DNA of 6,235 nt from Thermoplasmata archaeon (GTDB lineage Archaea > Thermoplasmatota > Thermoplasmata > Lutacidiplasmatales > UBA184), in contig JASHWY010000151.1 in assembly GCA_030043835.1 (NCBI GenBank), forward strand, positions 1-6,235. Reading direction: 5' to 3'. Shown here piece by piece: positions 1 through 6,235 of this stretch (positions are counted from its first letter, which is position 1; the number at the start of each line of letters is the position of its first letter). The translations under genes and the position numbers were made by a program. The notes below the pieces were generated by a model. It worked only from the letters and a program-made list of their open reading frames with translations, searched no databases and was not told where the DNA came from.

Positions 1-863
1 AGAGCCGACAGGACCTGAGACCGGGCCCATAGACCATCGCGAAGGTCGGCAGAGCGGCGCGCCTGAACTCGATTCGGACCGGGGGAGAAATGCGTCCAAG
101 GAACCCCATGGTCCACCTCCCAGAGCACGAGGGGCTCCGGCTCCGCGAGAGGGAGCGTGAGACGGACCGCACCGTGAGTGGCCGCCTGGAGGCGGCCGAG
201 AGAGAGCCTCCCTGCATCCACCTCCCGCAGGGCCGCAACGATCTTCCGGATCATCCCCCAGACGAACGATCGCCCCACGACTTCCACCACGAGACCGGAT
301 TCTTTCAATTGAACGTTCACCGCGTCGACGGTCCGCACCGTGGGCACAGAGAGTGCGGCCGGGCGGCCGAACGACCGGACGTCGATGTCACCGACAAGAA
401 GTCGGGCCGCCTCCCTCCACCGCGGGACGCTGTGGAACCCGGGAGGCTCGAAGTAACGATAGACGCGACGGAGCGCCTCTCGGACCCGGAACGACGGAGG
501 GATCTCGGCGGCCGCGGTAAAGAAGATCTCCGGCGCGATGCCGTTCAACGCTCGCAGGAGCGGTTCGGGGGAGAGGGGGCTATCGAGAGCGAGGGCGTTC
601 GCGCGAGCGCTCACTCCCCGGTCCGTTCGGCTGGCCACGCTGAGACGGGCCGCTTCGGTGCTCGGCGCTACGCCGTTCCGCGCAAGGCCACGGAGAATCT
701 CCCCCTCCACCGTTCGGAGTCCCGGTTGTCGGGCCCACCCTCGGAACGCGGTCCCGTCGTACCCGAAGCGGAGGAGCCAGCGCGTCGTGCGGGAGCGAAC
801 CGCTCCCGAACTAAGGTTCTCCGGCCCCGAGAGGCACGCCGGCCCGAGGCGAGCGATTCCGTC
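1..863 (-). CDS. truA: tRNA pseudouridine synthase A (TruA), 3' end beyond window, start unresolved
   Basis: TruA isomerises uridine to pseudouridine in the anticodon stem-loop of tRNAs (positions 38-40 in the family). Reading leftwards, one open frame runs from a TGA at 864-866 to the window edge. Family motifs appear in order: GYDGTAFRGW (764-735), the catalytic-loop motif SRTDRGVSA (632-606) with the catalytic Asp codon at 623-621, RVYRY (467-453), the archaeal-style GRSFVWGMIRK (275-243), and LVLWEV near 131-114. About 260 codons run from the RTTRWLLRFGYDGT region to the edge, close to the usual archaeal length, so little is missing. No ATG, GTG or TTG lies in frame between the upstream stop and the first core strand. 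The first in-frame GTG (710-708) would delete the conserved YDGT strand. The end given is therefore the limit of the open frame, not a proven start. It is transcribed divergently from the pst operon. The family call is certain; the 5' end is not. Confidence 0.9.
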
Positions 864-883
864 TCATACGGTCATCTATTGTG

Positions 884-892
884 AAATATACA
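884..892 (-). promoter_or_regulatory. Candidate TATA element for truA
   Basis: Read on the minus strand, the segment gives tgtatattt, an AT-rich island in otherwise GC-rich DNA just upstream of the truA reading frame. An archaeal start about 26 bases downstream would fall near 861, right at the beginning of the open TruA frame. The match is by eye. The neighbouring AT-rich stretch (aatatatag, 917-909) is an alternative for the same gene. Confidence 0.45.
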
Positions 893-901
893 GTCTAAAT
901 T

Positions 902-918
902 GGAATTCTATATATTCC
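902..918 (+). promoter_or_regulatory. TATA box of the pst operon inside an inverted repeat
   Basis: The stretch tatatatt (909-916) is a good archaeal TATA element pointing toward pstS. It sits within a perfect 5-base inverted repeat, ggaat (902-906) and attcc (914-918), with a 7-base spacer. A start 26-27 bases beyond the TATA centre would fall at about 939, which is an ATG. A protein binding the dyad would compete directly with TBP, so it is a plausible operator for phosphate-dependent repression. The TATA and the repeat are visible in the sequence; the operator role is inference. Confidence 0.5.
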
Positions 919-938
919 GTTTCCGAGTCGTGAGGCCG

Positions 939-1022
939 ATGACGGTCGTCCTCTCGGCCGGAGCCCCACCGTCGGGGCCCTCGGAGGGGTACGCCGGACT
1001 GTCGAAAGAACGGAGTTGGTGA
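939..1022 (+). CDS. Possible leaderless leader peptide (27 aa) upstream of pstS
   Basis: An ATG at 939 opens a 27-codon frame (begins MTVVLS, ends SKERSW) that stops with TGA at 1020-1022. An in-frame GTG lies at 930. The ATG is at the expected distance from the TATA box at 909-916 for a leaderless transcript. The stop codon is part of the GGTGA ribosome binding site of pstS, and only 6 bases separate it from the pstS ATG, so translation of this ORF could affect pstS initiation. A GC-rich hairpin lies within it (gcccc 963-967 with ggggc 974-978, 6-base loop). The peptide resembles no family I know. A chance ORF in a GC-rich leader is a real alternative. Confidence 0.3.
   Translation: MTVVLSAGAPPSGPSEGYAGLSKERSW
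1018..1022 (+). promoter_or_regulatory. Ribosome binding site of pstS
   Basis: GGTGA, part of the GGAGGTGA Shine-Dalgarno consensus, lies 6 bases before the ATG at 1029. It supports that ATG over the TTG at 1016, which is in another frame. It also contains the stop codon of the leader ORF. Confidence 0.6.
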
Positions 1023-1028
1023 AGCGCA

Positions 1029-2291
1029 ATGAGCACACAGAGCCCTTCGGGAATGCCGCCTCAGACCGAACAACTGTCGGGTACCGTGCGTCGCCGCGCG
1101 AGCACGATCGGCGTGGGAGTGGCGATCGCGATCGCAGTAGTCCTCCTCATCGTTGGGTTCGCGGGTGGATACTTCCTGTACCCCGCGGTGAACAAGTCCT
1201 CGTCGTCGACGACCAAGGTCGGGCTTACGGAGACCGGATCGAGCCTCCTTTACCCTCTCATCACTCGTTGGGCAGGAAACTACACGGCGGCAGCGATCTC
1301 CGCCGCCGCGACCGGTAGCGGTACCGGCCAAGACAGCGCGATCCTCAACCTCGTGAACATAGGAGCCTCGGACGGATATCTCTCGAACGCGAGTTCGGAC
1401 AACGTGGCCAACTTCCCGGTCGCGATCTCCTCGCAGCTGGTCTACTACAACGTGCCGGGGGTTGCGGGCCACCTCAACCTCAACGGCACGATCCTCGCCG
1501 AGATCTACAACGGGACGATCACAGCCTGGAACGACCCCATGATTGTGGCCGCGAACCCGCATGTGACGCTCCCCTCGAACACCATCGTTCCGATCGCACG
1601 ATCGGACTCGAGCGGAGACACGTTCCTCTTTAGCTCGTTCTGCGACATGTCGTTCAAGTACTGGCCGTTCGGAGTCTCGACCAAGGCGCTCGAGTCCGAC
1701 CCTCACGCGACGGGCGCTGCCTTGAACTCGGGCATGGTCACGGCGATCGACAAGACCTCGTACTCGATCGGATACGTCGGGATCAGCTACGCGGCGAGCG
1801 CGAACGCCGACGGACTGCAGTACGCGGCCCTCGGGGACAACCTCTCCCTATCGGCCGCGGGAGGGATTAACCCCGCGAACTACATCCTACCGTCACCGCA
1901 GAACATCTCGTACGACGCCAACCTCGGCCTGCAGCGCCTCGAGTACTCGACCTACGGACTCGCGGTCAGCCTGATCCTGGGCGGGAGCTGGGCCGGCGCG
2001 ATCACCCTGGTTGCGGGCGGCGGCGGCTCGAACCCCACGGCGTTGAGCCCCACCCCCTACCCGATCGTGAACCTCGAATACACCATCATCAAGCTCGCCC
2101 CGACGGCGGGAACCGTGGTGACCAGCACGACCCTCGCTGCGACGGTCACCTTCCTTGAGTGGGCGATCACGACCGGGAACTGGGCCGCAGGGAGCGTAGC
2201 GTCCGCGTGGATCGACCAGGTCGGCTTCCTTCCGCTGACCCCTGAGGTGGCCGGCTACGACACGCAGATCCTGGCGTCCGTTCAGGTGTAG
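1029..2291 (+). CDS. pstS: Phosphate ABC transporter substrate-binding protein PstS, membrane-anchored
   Basis: A 420-residue extracytoplasmic phosphate receptor that hands phosphate to the PstCA channel. Residues 28-51 form one hydrophobic helix after the basic RRR, followed by a short Ser/Thr linker (57-62). There is no lipobox Cys, so it is probably an uncleaved anchor rather than a lipoprotein. Family motifs are in order: TGSSLLYPL (69-77), GSGTGQDSA (96-104), GASDG (112-116, with the phosphate-contacting Asp at 115), IARSDSSGDTF (189-199), SIGYVGISYA (246-255) and VGFLPLTPEV (398-407). The Arg191, Asp193 and Ser195 pattern matches the ligand loop of the family. The start is backed by a GGTGA site 6 bases upstream. 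It is the first gene of pstSCAB-phoU. Several Asn-X-Ser/Thr sites could carry N-glycans, as is common on archaeal surface proteins; this is inference. The length exceeds the roughly 350 residues of bacterial PstS because of the anchor and loops. Confidence 0.95.
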   Translation: MSTQSPSGMPPQTEQLSGTVRRRASTIGVGVAIAIAVVLLIVGFAGGYFLYPAVNKSSSSTTKVGLTETGSSLLYPLITRWAGNYTAAAISAAATGSGTGQDSAILNLVNIGASDGYLSNASSDNVANFPVAISSQLVYYNVPGVAGHLNLNGTILAEIYNGTITAWNDPMIVAANPHVTLPSNTIVPIARSDSSGDTFLFSSFCDMSFKYWPFGVSTKALESDPHATGAALNSGMVTAIDKTSYSIGYVGISYAASANADGLQYAALGDNLSLSAAGGINPANYILPSPQNISYDANLGLQRLEYSTYGLAVSLILGGSWAGAITLVAGGGGSNPTALSPTPYPIVNLEYTIIKLAPTAGTVVTSTTLAATVTFLEWAITTGNWAAGSVASAWIDQVGFLPLTPEVAGYDTQILASVQV

Positions 2292-2318
2292 GGTACTCAG
2301 GAAGTCGCAAGGGTACCC
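2291..2318 (+). other. Small hairpin between pstS and pstC
   Basis: gggtac (2291-2296) can pair with gtaccc (2313-2318): a 6-base stem with a 16-base loop, which begins at the last base of the pstS stop codon and ends three bases before the pstC GTG. The second arm is itself part of the palindrome gggtaccc. It may protect the pstS message or limit pstC translation, so that more binding protein than permease is made. It is short and could be chance. Confidence 0.25.
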
Positions 2319-2321
2319 ACC

Positions 2322-3335
2322 GTGAGCCCGACCCCGGCCACCGGCGACACCGGGGACCGGGAACCCCTTCCTGCCCCTTCCAACGAGCCGCCCGCTGGCC
2401 CCTCCCCGAGGAGACTCGGGCGCGCGACCGTCGGGAAGGTCATCGCCTTCCTTCCCGCGCTGGTCCCGACCGCGATCGTCGTCGCGATTGTCGTCACCCT
2501 GGTGTCTTCGAGCCATCTTCACAACTTCGGCTGGCGGTTCTTCGAGGCGGGGGGCGGGTCGAACCCGTACGGCGATCTGGTCTTCATCGTCGGATCGTTC
2601 CTGACGGCGGTCCCCGCCCTCTTCTTCTCGATGCTGATCGGCCTCGGAATCGCGATCGCCTCGACCACCTACCTCCCGTCGTTCCTCTCGAAGATCCTCG
2701 ACCCGTTCGTCGACCTGCTCGCGGGCATCCCGAGCGTTGTCTACGGGATCTGGGCGTTCATCGTCGTTGCCCCCGTCTTTGGCACGCTCGTTAACCCCTG
2801 GGCGGTCGCCCACCTTTCGTTCCTCCCGGGGTTCGCGTCCAGCAACCACCCCACCTCTCCCACGTCCCTGGGCGTCGGCGTTCCCCTCGCGATCGTCGTG
2901 CTGACCCTGATGGCGCTCCCGATCACGACCCTTCTCATCCGGGACGCGCTGCGGTCGATTCCGCGCGACCTCTGGGAGAGCGGTCTCGCGCTTGGCGCGA
3001 CCCGATGGGAGGTCGTCCGCCGCGTCAGCCTCCGCCACGGAAGCCGGGGAATCTGGAGCGCCGCCTTTCTCGGTTTCGGCCGGGCGATCGGCGAGACCGT
3101 CGCGGTCGCGATGGTCATCGGCTCCGCCGACCGGTTCCCGGTCAACGTCTATGATTCGAGCAACACGATGGCGGCGTACATGTTCGAGAACCTCGATGCG
3201 GCGCTCGTCAACCCCCTCGTCGGCTACAACTTGGCCGAGCTCGCGCTCGTTCTCCTGGCCATCACGCTGGCCGTGAACATCCTTGGCCGGAGGCTCGTGA
3301 CCCACATCTACGCCCAGGAGGTGCCAGGCCTCTAG
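2322..3335 (+). CDS. pstC: Phosphate ABC transporter permease PstC
   Basis: A 337-residue inner subunit that pairs with PstA to form the phosphate channel in the cytoplasmic membrane. A hydrophilic, Pro-rich N-terminus (1-35) precedes about six membrane segments, near 40-62, 85-113, 134-155, 185-205, 246-267 and 300-320. Conserved features are AGIPSVVYGIWA (134-145), the cytoplasmic EAA loop ESGLALGATRWEVVRR (219-234) that couples to PstB, and GFGRAIGETVAVAMV (251-265). A periplasmic-side loop at about 157-183 separates helices 3 and 4. The start is GTG, 30 bases after pstS, with only a weak upstream purine run (aaggg). No other suitable start lies nearby, so GTG is the best choice, although the disordered N-terminus makes the exact start less certain. 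Pst specificity rather than another ABC family rests on the motifs and the operon context. Confidence 0.94.
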   Translation: MSPTPATGDTGDREPLPAPSNEPPAGPSPRRLGRATVGKVIAFLPALVPTAIVVAIVVTLVSSSHLHNFGWRFFEAGGGSNPYGDLVFIVGSFLTAVPALFFSMLIGLGIAIASTTYLPSFLSKILDPFVDLLAGIPSVVYGIWAFIVVAPVFGTLVNPWAVAHLSFLPGFASSNHPTSPTSLGVGVPLAIVVLTLMALPITTLLIRDALRSIPRDLWESGLALGATRWEVVRRVSLRHGSRGIWSAAFLGFGRAIGETVAVAMVIGSADRFPVNVYDSSNTMAAYMFENLDAALVNPLVGYNLAELALVLLAITLAVNILGRRLVTHIYAQEVPGL

Positions 3336-3344
3336 GTCCCCACG

Positions 3345-4270
3345 ATGGCGACGGCCCTGGCCTCGTCAACCACGCCCCCGCGCTGGGACCCCTCGGACGA
3401 CCTTCGCCGCAGCGACACCTTCCGCGTGCGGTGGAGGACAGGGTTCGACCGGTGGGTCGGCTACCTCCTCCCGCTCCTCTTTCTCGTCGCGATCATCCCG
3501 ATCCTGGACCTGGTCTACTACATCGGCTCCCAGGCGATCCCGACCCTCAGCGCGACGGTGGTCACCAGCGTTTCGAGCTACCAGAGCTACGACGCGCTCG
3601 GGGTCCCGATCATCACGACGTTCCTGTTCGTCGCGCTCGCGACCATCCTCGCGGTCGCCCTCGGCCTCTTCGGGGGGATCGCTACCGCGGAATTCCTCTC
3701 CGAGCGCTCGGCCTCCTGGGTCAGGATGTCGGCGAACGTCCTCGCCGGGATGCCGTCGGTGATCGTCGGGTACTTCGGCTTCTTCGCGTTCGTGCTCTAC
3801 TTCCACTGGGGCTACGTTTTCATCGCCGGGGTCGTCACCCTCTCCTTCTTCATGACTCCGTACATCTTCCGCACGGTCGACCTCGCGTACTCGTCGATCC
3901 CCCGGCCCATTCGGGAGGCGGCGTTCGGTTCGGGCGCGAAGCCGGTCCAGTACATCCTTCGGGTCGGAACCCCGATCGCGTTCCCCCAGATCCTCACTGG
4001 GGTCTTCCTCGCGATGGCGATCGGACTCGGCGAGACGGCGCCGATCGTCCTCACGGTGACGCCGAACATCGTCGTCCCGAGCGGCCTCTTTCAGCCCGCG
4101 ACTTACTTGACCTACCTCATTTGGATCGGCTTTAGCTCTCCGCCGGGGTCGATCTTCCTGACCGAAGCCTTTCAGGCAGCGTTCGTCATCCTGGTGGTCG
4201 TGGTCGCCCTAAACGTCGTCGTCCGTTTCATCGCGGCACGGTATCGGAAGCGTCTCGAGGGACTCTACCA

Positions 4271-4274
<4 letters not shown>
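3345..4274 (+). CDS. pstA: Phosphate ABC transporter permease PstA
   Basis: A 309-residue second channel subunit, partner of PstC. A charged cytoplasmic N-terminus (1-34) is followed by membrane segments near 37-61, 86-115, 135-153, 157-176, 215-237 and 278-298. Diagnostic stretches are AGMPSVIVGYFGF (134-146), the EAA loop REAAFGSGAKPVQYILR (190-206) for PstB contact, and GLGETAPIVLT (227-237), the PstA form of the family motif. The ATG lies 9 bases after the pstC stop with no good Shine-Dalgarno in between. A strong aggaggtg occurs at 3316-3323 inside the end of pstC, rather far upstream, so coupling to pstC translation is likely. Its TGA overlaps the start of pstB. Nothing in it looks broken. 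Confidence 0.94.
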
Positions 4275-5047
<773 letters not shown>

Positions 5048-5063
5048 TGACCGGAGTCCTCTC

Positions 5064-5777
5064 ATGACGGAAGGAACCTCCGAAGACAAGGACCGTGCGA
5101 TCAACGCGGTGAAACAGCATGTCGTTGCGATGAGCGAGCTCTCCGTGGGCATGGTCGCGGACGGCACGCGTGCGATGCTCACGAACGACCTCGACCTCGC
5201 GCGGTCGGTCATGAGCCGCGACCCCCAGCTCGACAAGTTCGACATCGACATCGAGACGGAAACGATCCGCCTCATCGCCATCCTCCAGCCCGAGGGGGTC
5301 GACCTCCGGACGCTCGGCGCGGTCCTCAAGATCGGGACGTGCGTCGACCGGGTGGGTCGCCTTGGCTACGACATCGCCCAGAACCTCTCCAAGGGTGCGA
5401 TGGTGATGGACCACGGCCCCGACGAGCTCCTCTCGGAGATGGACGTTCGGGCTCGGGCGATGGTCCGCCAGTCGATCGACGCGTTCTCGCGGAACGATGC
5501 GCCCCTCGCAAAGGCCGTCTTCGCGCTCGATGACGACGTGGACGCGCTCAACCAGCAGGTCCTCGACAGCGTGATCCAGCTTCTCACGAAGGGAGGCGGC
5601 CTCACCACCGAGCGACTGACCCGCGACGTCCTCATCGCGCGGCATTTAGAACGTGTCGCGGACAACGCCTGCAAGATCGCGGAAAAGGCGATCTACGCGA
5701 TCACCGGAGAGCGTCGGACCGAGTACTTCCCTCAGCTCGCCCACCGATCTCCGTCCGGGCGGGTCGTTCCCTCCTAG
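5064..5777 (+). CDS. phoU: Phosphate transport regulator PhoU
   Basis: A 237-residue, all-helical cytoplasmic protein made of two tandem three-helix bundles. In bacteria it links Pst transporter activity to phosphate signalling and limits uptake. The first repeat carries RDPQLDKFDIDIE (52-64) and VDRVGRLGYDIAQN (94-107); the second carries ALDDDVDALNQQVLD (154-168) and LERVADNACKIAEKAIY (195-211). The Asp-rich helices match the family's metal-binding positions. The second-repeat motif fits the usual ERxxD form, but in the first repeat Glu is replaced by Asp and the helix reads GRLGYD. There is no N-terminal AbrB-like DNA-binding domain, which some archaeal PhoU homologues carry, so it probably acts through proteins rather than by binding DNA; this is inference. 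The ATG has a GGAG site (5053-5056) 7 bases upstream. It is the last gene of the operon, 16 bases after pstB. Confidence 0.93.
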   Translation: MTEGTSEDKDRAINAVKQHVVAMSELSVGMVADGTRAMLTNDLDLARSVMSRDPQLDKFDIDIETETIRLIAILQPEGVDLRTLGAVLKIGTCVDRVGRLGYDIAQNLSKGAMVMDHGPDELLSEMDVRARAMVRQSIDAFSRNDAPLAKAVFALDDDVDALNQQVLDSVIQLLTKGGGLTTERLTRDVLIARHLERVADNACKIAEKAIYAITGERRTEYFPQLAHRSPSGRVVPS

Positions 5778-5867
5778 ACGGACCCCCTCGCGCCGGGGCC
5801 GCTCCCCTCGGAACGCGAAAGCTCAATACCCCGGCCGCGGCATCTTGGCGCCGCCGGATAGTTCCGT
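5778..5867. other. Spacer between phoU and tRNA-Glu
   Basis: Ninety bases with GC-rich runs and no convincing gene. There is no oligo-T tract of the kind that ends archaeal transcripts, so the pst message may run on into the tRNA. The only AT-leaning patch (near 5815-5828) is a weak candidate for a tRNA promoter. Confidence 0.4.
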
Positions 5868-5942
5868 GCTCCCGTAGTCTAGTCCGGTCAAGGATCCGTG
5901 GCCTTCGACCACGAAACCCGGGTTCAAATCCCGGCGGGAGCA
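5868..5942 (+). tRNA. tRNA-Glu (anticodon UUC)
   Basis: The full cloverleaf can be drawn. The acceptor stem is gctcccg (5868-5874) with cgggagc (5935-5941), 7 perfect pairs. The D arm is gtct/ggat around a loop with A14, G15, GG and A21. The anticodon stem is cgtgg/ccacg (5897-5901, 5909-5913) and the loop is ccttcga (5902-5908). The variable loop is aaac, and the T arm is ccggg-ttcaaat-cccgg (5918-5934). The discriminator is A5942. The anticodon ttc (5904-5906) reads glutamate codons, and the sequence agrees with the usual archaeal tRNA-Glu pattern. CCA is not encoded, so it must be added after transcription, and no intron is present. The oddity is C at position 33 (5903), where almost all tRNAs have U. 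Confidence 0.95.
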
Positions 5943-5987
5943 TCTCTACTACGGCTCGGTACCGAACCTCGTGTCGACCGGCCAACC

Positions 5988-5997
5988 ACAATATACC
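5988..5997 (+). promoter_or_regulatory. Candidate TATA element of the oxidoreductase gene
   Basis: acaatatacc is the only AT-rich island between the tRNA and the next gene. A start about 26 bases downstream would be near 6020, giving a leader of roughly 12-21 bases before the GTG candidates at 6032 and 6041. This suggests the gene has its own promoter, separate from pst and the tRNA. Confidence 0.4.
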
Positions 5998-6040
5998 CCG
6001 GCACTATCGCATCGCCCCATCGTCCGGGAGCGTGGGAGAG

Positions 6041-6235
6041 GTGCCGGTCCGAGAGAAGGTCGGGGTCCTGGGGAGCGGAGACGTGGGGAAACAGCTCGCC
6101 CGAGGTTTCGCGAAGCACGGCTACGACGTCATGATCGGGTCGCGCGACCCCGCGAAACTCGAGTCGTGGAAGAAAGAGACCGGGGGAAAGATCGCGACCG
6201 GAACGTTCGCCCAGGCGGCGGCTCACGGCTCCATC
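6041..6235 (+). CDS. NADP/F420-dependent oxidoreductase-like protein, N-terminal part
   Basis: The first 65 codons of a gene that runs off the right edge. The protein opens with a beta strand and the dinucleotide-binding turn GVLGSGDVGK (GxGxxG at 11-16), then a helix and the second strand ending MIGSRDP (31-37). The Ser-Arg pair there is the usual contact for the NADP 2'-phosphate. This pattern is typical of the family that includes archaeal NADPH:F420 oxidoreductase and related F420-dependent NADP reductases, which pass hydride between NADPH and a deazaflavin or act on other substrates. The catalytic half is out of view, so the substrate cannot be stated and no gene symbol is given. GTG 6041 puts the first strand at the normal distance from the N-terminus. 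GTG 6032 is in the same frame and would add three residues. Neither has a well-spaced Shine-Dalgarno. Confidence 0.75.
   Translation, partial: MPVREKVGVLGSGDVGKQLARGFAKHGYDVMIGSRDPAKLESWKKETGGKIATGTFAQAAAHGSI

Noticed and set aside
90..884. 264-codon plus-strand frame opposite truA
   Set aside because: The product is Arg/Pro-rich with no recognisable motif, and the opposite strand encodes an unmistakable TruA. Long empty frames are common in GC-rich DNA.
876..1706. 276-codon minus-strand frame across the promoter region and pstS
   Set aside because: It lies antisense to pstS and across both promoters. The composition is shadow-like and no domain is recognisable.
1217..1764. SGDTF in place of SGTTF in the PstS ligand loop as a possible change of specificity
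   Set aside because: From memory, mycobacterial PstS-1, a true phosphate binder, has the same SGDTF form, so this is a known subtype rather than a sign of a new substrate.
1893..3305. 470-codon minus-strand frame across pstS and pstC
   Set aside because: The highly charged Arg/Glu/Asp composition is typical of an antisense shadow, and it covers two clear transporter genes.
3366..3806. 146-codon minus-strand frame within pstA
   Set aside because: Almost wholly Asp/Glu/Arg residues, opposite hydrophobic membrane codons of pstA; a composition artefact.
5780..5840. GC-rich inverted runs after phoU as a terminator
   Set aside because: Several C and G runs can pair in different ways and none is followed by a T tract, so no specific terminator can be supported.
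5701..5991. 96-codon minus-strand frame across the end of phoU and the tRNA
   Set aside because: It runs antisense through a well-formed tRNA gene and has no motif. Its PPGFEPGF-like stretch is the antisense of the tRNA T arm, a common mis-annotation.

Overview
The window comes from a GC-rich genome (well over 60% G+C by eye) and looks archaeal. The evidence is AT-rich TATA-like promoter islands with no bacterial -35/-10 pairs, a TruA with an archaeal-style SFxWxMIRK motif, a tRNA without an encoded CCA end, and a phosphate-binding protein anchored by an N-terminal membrane helix instead of a lipobox cysteine. A Thermoplasmatota-type archaeon would fit, but the lineage cannot be fixed from this sequence alone.

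Layout. Bases 1-863 (minus strand) hold nearly all of truA, a tRNA pseudouridine synthase. It has no usable start codon in its own frame, and its last residues lie beyond the left edge. Bases 868-1028 form a divergent promoter region with two AT-rich elements back to back. The one facing right is embedded in an inverted repeat and lies at the right distance to start a leaderless 27-codon ORF that ends inside the pstS ribosome binding site. Bases 1029-5777 (plus strand) are a complete high-affinity phosphate uptake operon, pstS-pstC-pstA-pstB-phoU, tightly packed with gaps of 30, 9 and 16 bases and one 4-base overlap. Bases 5868-5942 are a tRNA-Glu(UUC) with an unusual C at position 33. From about 6041 to the right edge is the start of an NADP/F420-type Rossmann oxidoreductase.

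How it works together. PstS captures phosphate outside the membrane, PstC and PstA form the channel, PstB dimers drive transport with ATP, and PhoU is expected to restrain or report on the transporter. No PhoR/PhoB two-component pair is seen here. Phosphate control would therefore have to come from an unidentified regulator, and the dyad over the TATA box, the leader ORF, or both are the visible candidates. truA, the tRNA and the oxidoreductase look like unrelated housekeeping neighbours.

No mobile element, CRISPR array or obviously new multi-gene system was found. The points worth a second look are the truA start, the pst leader and the tRNA anticodon loop.
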